This document shows, one piece after another, positions 33,017 through 40,336 of a stretch of 43,085 nt of DNA. The position numbers and the translations under genes were made by a program. The stretch is taken from contig NZ_JALKBZ010000021.1 of assembly GCF_023227765.1 (NCBI RefSeq), positions 1 through 43,085 on the forward strand, in the 5' to 3' direction. The notes under the pieces were generated by a model. It had not been told where the DNA came from. It was given only the letters and a program-made list of their open reading frames with translations, and did no database searches. The DNA is from Fuchsiella alkaliacetigena. Lineage in GTDB: Bacteria > Bacillota > Halanaerobiia > Halobacteroidales > Acetohalobiaceae. Every line of letters begins with the position of its first letter. Position 1 is the stretch's first letter.

Positions 33017-33409
33017 ATGTCAACAAACTTCCAGACACATATAAATGATATTTTTAAAGCAATAGTCAAAATTGAAAAATATACTAAAAATTTAAGTTAC
33101 GATGAATTCAAAGAGGATGAGCTAATTCAGGATGGTACAATCAGAAATTTAAGAATTATAAGTAAGACAGTACATAAAATTTCCGATGAAATCAAAGAAA
33201 AAAATCCGCAAGTTAAATGGAAAAAAATAGCTGAAGCAGAGAGTTTTTTAAATAATAACCTAGCAGAAATGGATTTAAAAAAGGTTTGGGAAATCATCGA
33301 AACTAAACTCCCCAACTTTAAACAACAAATAATCAAAGTTAACTTTAACTTAAATATAGATCAAACCAAGCTAAAGCCTAGAACTATTCCTACCTTTAAA
33401 AATAACTAA
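33017..33409 (+). CDS. HepT/DUF86-like protein lacking the catalytic motif
   Basis: A 130-residue helical protein aligning with HepT (DUF86) toxins: DIFKAIVKIEKYTKNLSYDEF, then DGTIRNLRIISKTV, KWKKIA and LKKVWEIIETKLP. Active HepT RNases carry Rx4-6HxY between those last two blocks; here the stretch reads AEAESFLNNNLAEMDLK, with no arginine, histidine or tyrosine. The usual partner, an MntA-type minimal nucleotidyltransferase, is absent on both sides. A lysine-rich tail of about 20 residues is added. AAAAGGAGTG and a good promoter suggest it is expressed. So it is likely a non-toxic descendant or a repurposed helical adaptor. Confidence 0.7.
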   Translation: MSTNFQTHINDIFKAIVKIEKYTKNLSYDEFKEDELIQDGTIRNLRIISKTVHKISDEIKEKNPQVKWKKIAEAESFLNNNLAEMDLKKVWEIIETKLPNFKQQIIKVNFNLNIDQTKLKPRTIPTFKNN

Positions 33410-33555
33410 TATCTGTAATCTCAACTTCAAGATAATAAAAATTAAAAACCTATTAAACCAAATACAACAATAATATTTTAAAAAGAGTCATATAATGATA
33501 TAATAAAGGTCAAGCTAACTTTTTAGTGAAAAACAGAGATAAGGAGGAATTACTT

Positions 33556-34392
33556 ATGCATAGAATGAAAACCTTTATGTTAATGTTTATCTTAATCCTG
33601 GTATTTATCTTTTTAGGTGGAGCTATCGCCGGAGAACAAGGAATGATTATGGCTTTCATCTTTGCTCTAGTTATTAACGTGCTCAGTTACTGGCATAGCG
33701 ATAAAATTGCTATTAAGATGACCAAAGCTCGTCCTTTAAGCGAAAAAGAAGCTCCGGAAATCCACGAAATGGTACGCAAACTGAGTAATAAAGCTCGAAT
33801 TCCTAAGCCCAGAGTCTATATTACTCCTTCCAATCAGCCTAATGCTTTTGCTACTGGTCGTAATCCAGATAACGGAGTAGTAGCAGTAACGGAAGGCATT
33901 ATGGGACTGCTAAACAAAGAGGAATTAGAAGGAGTTATTGCTCATGAATTAGCTCATATCAAAAATAGAGATACCTTAATCAGCACCATTGCCGCCGTAA
34001 TGGCCGGAGCTTTAGCTTTTTTAGCTCGTATGGGAAGGTTTCAAATGCTCTTTGGCGGACGTCGCCGCAGTAATAATAAAGGAGCTTTAATCCAAATAAT
34101 AGCAATGGTCTTTGCACCATTGGCAGCAATAATTATCCGTATGGCTATCTCTCGTTCCCGAGAATACTTAGCTGATGAAGAAGGAGCTCGGATAGCCGGC
34201 AAAGGCGATGGCTTAGCCAGTGCTCTCCAAAAAATGCAAAATTATGCTCAAAATAGAGAAATGAAAGTCAACCAAGCTACCTCGCATATGTTCATTATCA
34301 ATCCTTTTTCCGGTCGAGGTGGAATAAGTAAGCTTTTTAGTAGCCATCCTCCTACCGAAGAAAGAATCCAAAAATTAAGGACTATCAGATAG
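33556..34392 (+). CDS. htpX: Zinc metalloprotease HtpX
   Basis: Membrane-bound M48 protease for membrane-protein quality control, 278 residues. Two N-terminal membrane helices (FMLMFILILVFIFLGG and MIMAFIFALVINVLSYW) precede the HExxH motif in VIAHELAHIKN; the third ligand is the glutamate in SREYLADEEGA. A second helical pair lies between them. Start ATG at 33556 after AAGGAGG; a GTG ten codons earlier overlaps no site. A terminator follows. Confidence 0.95.
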   Translation: MHRMKTFMLMFILILVFIFLGGAIAGEQGMIMAFIFALVINVLSYWHSDKIAIKMTKARPLSEKEAPEIHEMVRKLSNKARIPKPRVYITPSNQPNAFATGRNPDNGVVAVTEGIMGLLNKEELEGVIAHELAHIKNRDTLISTIAAVMAGALAFLARMGRFQMLFGGRRRSNNKGALIQIIAMVFAPLAAIIIRMAISRSREYLADEEGARIAGKGDGLASALQKMQNYAQNREMKVNQATSHMFIINPFSGRGGISKLFSSHPPTEERIQKLRTIR

Positions 34393-34399
34393 ATCTAGG

Positions 34400-34437
34400 C
34401 GCTCTTCTAAGCAAAACAAGAAGAGCGTCTTTTACTT
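34400..34437 (+). terminator. htpX terminator
   Basis: CGCTCTTC/GAAGAGCG arms (34400-34407, 34420-34427) followed by TCTTTTACTTT. Confidence 0.8.
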
Positions 34438-34439
34438 TA

Positions 34440-35156
34440 CTAAGCAACATAGATCTTCTGATTAGTCAAATCTACACAAGAAAGTTGACCACCTGCTAAG
34501 GAGCTACCGGTATCAATTAATATAGAATTTTTTCTAAATACCACTTCATCCTGAGGATTATGTCCGGCTACAACCTTTTTACCAAAATCATAATCTGCTT
34601 CGATAAAATCATCTTTAATCCACAGCATATCTTCTTCTTGCTGTTCTTCCTTATCTACACAAGGTCTTAGTCCCGCGTGAACAAATATATATTTTTCAGT
34701 TTCCAATTTAGTAGGCAGAGTTTTAAACCAGTTCACATCTTGCACAAACTCTTGATGATTCAAAAGCTTCATTGCTTGGTCAAAAGTTCTAACTTGCTGA
34801 CCATAACTTTGGGCAGTTTTATCACCACCATAATCCAGAAAATCTGAACCATCTAAGTCCTTCCTATCTAAAAAATTAATAGCTAACTGCTCATGATTTC
34901 CCTTAAGTACTTGCACACTTTTAAACATAGATAAGCGTTTTAAAAATTTAACTACTTTCCTAGAATTTTCTCCTCTATCTATAAAATCACCGTGAATAAT
35001 CAGCTTATCAAAAAACGGATTAAAGTTTACTTGACTTAATAGTTTAATTAAAGCAGTAAAGTTACCGTGAATATCACCAATACTTAACAGTCTTCCTTTT
35101 CTATTGATATTTTTTCTAAAATCCAATAATTCTTTCACTAAAATAGTAATATTCAC
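34440..35156 (-). CDS. Metallophosphoesterase, PrpA/ApaH-like protein phosphatase
   Basis: A 238-residue calcineurin-like phosphoesterase with the metal-binding series GDIHGNF, GDFIDRGEN, GNHEQL, a late HAG (FVHAGLRP) and AGHN. The order matches serine/threonine protein phosphatases of the PPP family and diadenosine tetraphosphatases; GDFIDRG replaces the common GDYVDRG. Cytoplasmic. Either protein dephosphorylation or Ap4A hydrolysis is possible. Single-gene unit with its own promoter. Confidence 0.88.
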   Translation of the reverse strand: MNITILVKELLDFRKNINRKGRLLSIGDIHGNFTALIKLLSQVNFNPFFDKLIIHGDFIDRGENSRKVVKFLKRLSMFKSVQVLKGNHEQLAINFLDRKDLDGSDFLDYGGDKTAQSYGQQVRTFDQAMKLLNHQEFVQDVNWFKTLPTKLETEKYIFVHAGLRPCVDKEEQQEEDMLWIKDDFIEADYDFGKKVVAGHNPQDEVVFRKNSILIDTGSSLAGGQLSCVDLTNQKIYVA

Positions 35157-35193
35157 TATTTTTCACCGCCTTCCTTAACATCCTATATTAATC

Positions 35194-35223
35194 ATTATAC
35201 AGAATTTTAAGAATATTTGTAAA
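35194..35223 (-). promoter_or_regulatory. Promoter of the phosphoesterase gene
   Basis: On minus: TTTACA (35223-35218), 18-base spacer, TATAAT (35199-35194). Confidence 0.55.
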
Positions 35224-35258
35224 GAAAGACGAAGAAAAAAATCAATAAATTATCTATA

Positions 35259-35975
35259 CTATGCTAATTCAGCAATTTCAGCCAGCACCCTACTTGCAGA
35301 ATCATTAATTACTACTTCAGCCTGGCTGTCAAAGGGAGTAGTAGATAAGTTGATTATTAATGATTTATCAGCCAGTTGCGGTAAAAGATTAGCTGGACTA
35401 ACCTCCAAACTGGAACCAATCACAATTAGTAATTCAGCTTGGCTAGCTAACTTTCTAGCTTCCATAAACTCTGTAGTTAAAGAGTCACCAAAGAAAACTA
35501 TATCTAGTTTGATCAGTCCTTGACAGTCCAAGCAATAGGGCCCGTCCTTTTGCATTAGCTCTTCTATCTCAGCAAAACTATATTCCTTTGCACAGCCCTG
35601 ACAGCTCCCAGTTCGTAGATGACCGTGAATTTCTAGTACCGATTCTGAACCTGCCTGTTGATGTAAATTATCTATATTTTGAGTAATTACTGCCTCAATA
35701 TCTCCAGCAGCCTCCAGTTCAGCTAAAGCAAAATGGGCTGGATTAGGCTCTGCTTCTTTGATCTCTTTAAAAAGTGGTAAAGCCAATTCATAAAACTCTA
35801 TTGGATTTTCAATAAAATTTTGAGCTGTAAAAAGCTGAGGATCTACCTCCTCCCAAAGCCCACCGGAACTACGAAAATCAGGGATTCCACTTTCAGTAGA
35901 TATGCCAGCTCCGGTAAAAGCTATAGTATAATTGCTTTTCTTAATCAATGAAACAGCTTTTTCTATACTATCCAT
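35259..35975 (-). CDS. NAD-dependent protein deacylase (sirtuin, CobB-like)
   Basis: SIR2-family deacylase, 238 residues. NAD-binding GAGISTESGIPDFRS, TQNIDNLHQQAG and the catalytic histidine in EIHGHL are intact. Four zinc cysteines appear as CQGC and CLDC (124-127 and 148-151 region). A VFFGDSL segment and GSSLEVSPAN follow. No Tyr/Arg pair typical of desuccinylases is evident at the usual place (ALPLFKEI), so deacetylation is favoured, with caution. AAGGAGG upstream of ATG. Confidence 0.93.
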   Translation of the reverse strand: MDSIEKAVSLIKKSNYTIAFTGAGISTESGIPDFRSSGGLWEEVDPQLFTAQNFIENPIEFYELALPLFKEIKEAEPNPAHFALAELEAAGDIEAVITQNIDNLHQQAGSESVLEIHGHLRTGSCQGCAKEYSFAEIEELMQKDGPYCLDCQGLIKLDIVFFGDSLTTEFMEARKLASQAELLIVIGSSLEVSPANLLPQLADKSLIINLSTTPFDSQAEVVINDSASRVLAEIAELA

Positions 35976-36191
35976 TTGTTGATTAAACCTCCTTAGTATA
36001 ACAATAATACTCGATAGATTCAGATTTTCCCTGCAAAACTCAACTTAAATACCTATCCTTACTAACTATTATCTTTTCTTTAAAACAACACTTTTAATCT
36101 CAATTAACACTTTCAATAGCTTTTATGCAGGAATTATCTCAATAATAAAGAAACAATCCATTAGTAAGTAAATGGAAAGTAGGTTATAAAT

Positions 36192-37484
36192 ATGTTAAAT
36201 AATATTTATATACTCATAATATTAATACTTTTAATCCTCCTTAGCTTGAAAATCTATCAAAATTATCTTTATCGCCAAGAAATTCTAAAACAACAACAGA
36301 AATTAGTTAAACTAAAATCTCTACAAGAAAAAGACCTAGAGCAGGCCCGTTCCATTCACCAAAACTCTATTCCCAAACAGCTTCCTCAGCCTAATAACTA
36401 CTCCATTGCTGCCTGTTTTAGTCCAGCTCAACATCTGGGAGGAGACTATTATAACTTTTTTAAGGTAGAGCACGGCTCACTAAATATATTTTTTGATCAG
36501 TACTTTTTTTATATGTTTGATGTTTCAGGTCATAGAATAGATAGTGCCTTTTTAGCTATGTTTGTCAACGAAGCTATTGAAAATTACTTTAAACTACACC
36601 ACAATGAAGGAGAAAAGGTTTCTCCGGCAGAAATTCTAAAGTATATCGATGAGCAGTATCGCTCAGCCAACTATGCAGAGGACTATACTATCAGTATTAT
36701 AGCCGGAGTACTGGAGCTAAAAAATAATACCTTTACCTATGCAGCTACTGGCTTTCATTTTCCTTTCTATTTGCTTGATGAAAACAATAACTTAAAGGAA
36801 ATAGAAACCGGAGGCCTGCCAATCTCTACTACTTTCGATGTTGAACTGCTCAAGCTAAGAGATCATAAAATAAACTTTGCAGAAAATAGTTCTCTTTTTA
36901 TCTGCACCGATGGTCTAGTCGATGAAAAAAGAAAGGATAAACTCTTTGCTGATGTTTTGCCTGAAAAAATAATTGAACATAGTCAACTCCCTGCTCCTTT
37001 TTTAGTTAGTAAGATTAAAGAAGAGTTTATTAATTTTATAGATGGGCAAAGTCCAGAAGATGATATTACTTTTGCAGCTATTGACAGAATTAATGGTCAA
37101 ACTATCGATTGGCAAAGTAAGGTCACCTGTGAAATTCTCGAAAAATCTAACAATGAAATTCAAAAACGCCTCGAAAATGAATTAAAACTAAATACTAAGC
37201 TAAAACAAAAATTATTAGAGGCACTTTTAAAGCTACTAAGCAGGGCTCTGAAAACTACTAATCAATTTGATTCAAAGCAAGAAATCAGACTCAGAATAAT
37301 CCATCAGCCTGAGCAGTATCTCTATCTGAGCCTAATTGATCAAAAAACTGCTTTTCATCTTAACAAAGAGCTTAACTTCTGCTCAAGCAAAGAAGAACAA
37401 AAGTTAGCTTTGGAGAACTCCTTCTTTGAACTGATTAGCTATAATAATGCAGGTGCTCAGATTTTCGCTTTAAAATTTCTATAA
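36192..37484 (+). CDS. SpoIIE/RsbU-type PP2C phosphatase with N-terminal membrane helix
   Basis: A 430-residue protein. Residues 4-22 form a membrane helix and 23-55 a coiled coil. From about 70 comes a PPM/SpoIIE phosphatase domain with LGGDYYNFF, FDVSGHRIDSAFLAM, TGFHFPFYL, CTDGLVDEKR and SPEDDITFA, the metal-binding aspartates being present. Such enzymes dephosphorylate anti-anti-sigma factors. After the domain (about 300-430) comes a helical linker and a region reminiscent of an HATPase-like regulator domain (EIRLRIIH), without its nucleotide motifs. No anti-sigma or sigma gene is adjacent. Only an AGGT-like site precedes the ATG. Confidence 0.82.
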   Translation: MLNNIYILIILILLILLSLKIYQNYLYRQEILKQQQKLVKLKSLQEKDLEQARSIHQNSIPKQLPQPNNYSIAACFSPAQHLGGDYYNFFKVEHGSLNIFFDQYFFYMFDVSGHRIDSAFLAMFVNEAIENYFKLHHNEGEKVSPAEILKYIDEQYRSANYAEDYTISIIAGVLELKNNTFTYAATGFHFPFYLLDENNNLKEIETGGLPISTTFDVELLKLRDHKINFAENSSLFICTDGLVDEKRKDKLFADVLPEKIIEHSQLPAPFLVSKIKEEFINFIDGQSPEDDITFAAIDRINGQTIDWQSKVTCEILEKSNNEIQKRLENELKLNTKLKQKLLEALLKLLSRALKTTNQFDSKQEIRLRIIHQPEQYLYLSLIDQKTAFHLNKELNFCSSKEEQKLALENSFFELISYNNAGAQIFALKFL

Positions 37485-37512
37485 TAAATTATTATAGATA
37501 GCAGGAGGTGAA

Positions 37513-37707
37513 ATGATTATGGAAGAGGTTTTAGAAGGTATATTAGAAGCTATTGAAGATGAACAAGCAGCTCAAAAAAAGTATAAAAAGTTAAAGGCCC
37601 AAGCTGATACGGAGGAAGCTAAAGCATTATTTGAACAGTTGATCAAAGATGAAATAAGGCATGAAGAGTTATTGAAGTCTCGTTATGAAGCTTTGAAAGA
37701 GATATAG
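37513..37707 (+). CDS. Half-ferritin / rubrerythrin-like small protein (64 aa)
   Basis: A two-helix protein with the pattern of one half of a ferritin-like four-helix bundle: IEDEQAAQKKYKKL in helix one and KDEIRHEELL in helix two, the ExxH pair being the typical di-iron ligand set. Two subunits would make a bundle. CAGGAGGTG precedes it; the first ATG is four to five bases on and a second ATG two codons later is possible. It lies 28 bases after the phosphatase gene and may share its transcript. Role may be iron or peroxide handling. Confidence 0.75.
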   Translation: MIMEEVLEGILEAIEDEQAAQKKYKKLKAQADTEEAKALFEQLIKDEIRHEELLKSRYEALKEI

Positions 37708-37715
37708 TTTTTAAA

Positions 37716-37750
37716 AATAGGGCTCTAGGTGTGGAATAGGGCCCTATTCC
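37716..37750. terminator. Hairpin region between convergent genes
   Basis: AATAGGG repeats allow alternative stems. GGAATAGGG/CCCTATTCC (37733-37750) is a perfect 18-base palindrome. On the minus strand AATAGGG pairs with CCCTATT, followed by TTTAAAAA (ending the GTPase operon). Confidence 0.6.
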
Positions 37751-37780
37751 TCCCAGCAGCTTCAAAAATTAGAAGCTCTC

Positions 37781-38980
37781 TTAATTTTCAATTCTATCAT
37801 AATCCTCTTTAACCTCACTCACAATATTCTCAATCTCCGGCCCTATTTCCCTAATTTCCTTCTTAATACTCTCTTCAGCTTGCTCCAAACTATCCAAAAT
37901 CTTATCCTCCGTATAGCCCTTCTTAATCAGCAAACCAGCCGCTATAATCGGCAAAGCAGGCAGGAAAACTCCCTTCAACAGAGCCAAACCAGCAATCTTA
38001 CCCCCAGCCAATGCTTTCAAAGCCATTCCCCCGCCAGCTAACTTCATTCCTCCAGCTACTCCACCGATAATCCCTAAATCAATCATCTTCCGCGTTAAAT
38101 CATCAAAGTCCGGAAACTGAATTCTACACTCAAAATCCCGCTCAAACTGACTAATCCCCGTTAGAGACTCAGCAAAGCTGCTAAATAGATTAACCATCTC
38201 CCGTAAATTTCTCAATACCAACTCATTTATTCGTTGCTCACTTAAATCAGTCACAAAACTCTTTAAATCAGCCTGCAAATCTTCAATCACTCTCCTTTGA
38301 TTCAGCAGTCCCAGTTCAGTCTTCACTTTCTCTCTCAACTCTGCAAAATAATCACTAACTATAGCTAACAGTTGCACTTCACATCTAGGAGGAAGGCGCC
38401 CAAGAATAGAATCCCAAAAACCATCCTTAATAGCTTTAATAGCTTCTTTCCTACCTCTAGGCTCAATTTTCTTACCGCTTAACAGTTCTTTTTCCTCACT
38501 ACAGACCTCCAGCACAGTCAAATCTGCCTCTAACTCAGCTTTGATTAACTCCTTTAACTGCTGGAGCTGATTACCTCTATTCTGATCAGCTTTAGTAAAG
38601 ACTATCTGCACCTGGTAATTCTCCTCCAAAAACTTGCTAATAATCTCCAACTCATACTCCTCAATCCGAGCCTTACCAGTACCAATACAGTAAAAAATAG
38701 TATGAAACCAGTCCTCTATATCTTCCTCAATACTCCTTTTAGCCAACTCCTCTTCCAAATCTGCCAGCCACTGTTCAGCTTTATCAGCTTCTAAGCCGTA
38801 GGAATCAAAAATCCTGATTGCCAGTCCATCCAGCTCCATATCCACACTTTCAAAGCCCTCGTGCTCTACCGGTCGGCTATTGCTTACCTCTTTAACCTCA
38901 GCTCCATATAGATAGTTAATAAAGCTGCTTTTACCTACCCCTGTCTTACCGACTACTGCTACATTGTAGCGGGCCCTCAT
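37781..38980 (-). CDS. Membrane-associated dynamin-like/Era-type GTPase (second of pair)
   Basis: A 399-residue P-loop GTPase. G1 GKTGVGKS is at 11-18, G3 DSYG follows AIRIF, and G4 is TKAD in IVFTKADQN; the G2 and G5 elements are less clear. Helical middle (EVQLLAIVSDYF, LRNLREMVNLF) resembles a bacterial dynamin-like stalk. Residues about 310-365 form a glycine/alanine-rich hydrophobic hairpin (GGVAGGMKLAGGGMAL, LPALPIIAAGLLI), which could insert in membrane. Its ATG overlaps the upstream GTPase stop by four bases, so the two are made together and may form a heteromer. A terminator follows. Confidence 0.8.
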   Translation of the reverse strand: MRARYNVAVVGKTGVGKSSFINYLYGAEVKEVSNSRPVEHEGFESVDMELDGLAIRIFDSYGLEADKAEQWLADLEEELAKRSIEEDIEDWFHTIFYCIGTGKARIEEYELEIISKFLEENYQVQIVFTKADQNRGNQLQQLKELIKAELEADLTVLEVCSEEKELLSGKKIEPRGRKEAIKAIKDGFWDSILGRLPPRCEVQLLAIVSDYFAELREKVKTELGLLNQRRVIEDLQADLKSFVTDLSEQRINELVLRNLREMVNLFSSFAESLTGISQFERDFECRIQFPDFDDLTRKMIDLGIIGGVAGGMKLAGGGMALKALAGGKIAGLALLKGVFLPALPIIAAGLLIKKGYTEDKILDSLEQAEESIKKEIREIGPEIENIVSEVKEDYDRIEN

Positions 38981-40113
38981 ACATCTACCACCCCTACTTC
39001 ATCAGTCTCACTTTCAAAATGGCTTTTAAAAAGCCGGCTCATTAAAGGCTCTAAATTTCTAAGTAAATGCTTCAACTCCCCTTCCTTACCCTCTATAGCC
39101 AGCTTAGAAATATTATAACAAAGCTCAGAAACAGCAAAACCCATAGCCGAAGTAATTCCTGCCGCTACACTAGCCGAAATCATCCCGCCCACTACTGCTC
39201 CTTTAAGCGGTACAAACTTAACTAATTGAGCCACCAACCAGATACCCGAACTAGAGATAATCTTTCCTACCCCTAAAGTTCCGACTAAACCTTTAAACTG
39301 CTTTAAAAGTCCCTCCAAATCATAAACATTTAACACTCGGGCCAACATTCCCGCCTGATTACCCAATAAGACCGGCGCATCAGAAAAGGGAATGGGAGTA
39401 AAAGCCACAGCTCCCGAACCGCTAGTATGCTGGACAATTATACTTTTAGCCTTTTCCTTCTTTAACTCCAGATTTCGCTTTTGAGCCTTAATAAAGCCTA
39501 TCCTTAAAGCCTCCGGCAGTCTCTGCTGTGACCAATTAAGCAGCTTCTTTAAATCCAGATAAGCTAACTCCGGTAATTTCATAGTTGTTAAGTTAAAGGT
39601 AGCCAGATTAGGCAGTTCAGCTAAGACTTCCTTTTCCAAAGCCTCTAGTTCATCTTTAGTTACCAAGTCAGCCTTACTAAATAAAACTCCAATCGGAATA
39701 CCAGCCTGATAAATCTTTTTGATCACCTTTAAATCTAACTCAGTTACTCTATTTCCACTAGCATCAATCACATACCAGACCAGATGAATCTTATCCTCCA
39801 CCGATTTTCCTTCCTCAATAGCGAAATCAACTACTTTTTCCATAAACTCCGCCTGCTTTTCAGTACCTATTTCATAACCCACCGTATCGTAGAGAACTAC
39901 TGGAATATCCTGCTGCTGATAGATATTAATCTGTTCAGTTACCGACTCTCCCGTACCTACCTCAGCCAGTTCTTCACCAAAGATAAGATTAACTAGTGAG
40001 CTTTTACCTACGCCTGTCCCACCTATCAGCAAAATATTAGGCTTTTGAATCGAATCTTTAAGCTGCTGATATTCCTCTTCTAGCTGCTGTTCTAGAATAT
40101 CTATTCCCTTCAT
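38977..40113 (-). CDS. GTPase with C-terminal DUF697-like membrane domain (first of pair)
   Basis: A 378-residue GTPase. G1 GGTGVGKS at 31-38, G3 DTVGYE and G4 SKADL are present. The C-terminal part from about 220 has FTPIPFSDAPVLLGNQAGML and hydrophobic GAVVGGMISASVAAGITSAM, which matches the DUF697 domain often attached to GTPases of the Era-like class. The ATG at 40113 follows AGGGGGGAG; an in-frame ATG 22 codons upstream lacks a site. The next gene is a second GTPase. Function unknown; membrane homeostasis or stress response is inferred from relatives. Confidence 0.83.
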   Translation of the reverse strand: MKGIDILEQQLEEEYQQLKDSIQKPNILLIGGTGVGKSSLVNLIFGEELAEVGTGESVTEQINIYQQQDIPVVLYDTVGYEIGTEKQAEFMEKVVDFAIEEGKSVEDKIHLVWYVIDASGNRVTELDLKVIKKIYQAGIPIGVLFSKADLVTKDELEALEKEVLAELPNLATFNLTTMKLPELAYLDLKKLLNWSQQRLPEALRIGFIKAQKRNLELKKEKAKSIIVQHTSGSGAVAFTPIPFSDAPVLLGNQAGMLARVLNVYDLEGLLKQFKGLVGTLGVGKIISSSGIWLVAQLVKFVPLKGAVVGGMISASVAAGITSAMGFAVSELCYNISKLAIEGKEGELKHLLRNLEPLMSRLFKSHFESETDEVGVVDV

Positions 40114-40336
40114 GTTAAGCTCCCCCCTAAAGTTTATTAGCCATTTATTCGACCGATTTCCAACCCTATTCAATACCAATTATAACATAAGTAGCTAGAC
40201 AGCTATTGTCCTTGCATTTATAAGTTAGTAATCTTTTTAAGTTCTTATTTATTTAATAGCTAATTAACATAGCAGCCAAGGTCTTTACTACCGGATTCCA
40301 TTTATCAGCCTTAGAAAAATCGGGCCTGTCTTTGAT

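Noticed and set aside
33127-33336. Minus-strand frame inside the HepT-like gene, considered as a possible antitoxin
   Set aside because: No start signals and composition matches a reverse-strand shadow.
37733-37750. 18-base palindrome as a phage or integrase attachment site
   Set aside because: It fits better as part of overlapping terminator hairpins between convergent genes; no integrase or second copy in the window.
39784-39996. Plus-strand frame inside the first GTPase gene
   Set aside because: Antisense shadow with no ribosome site.
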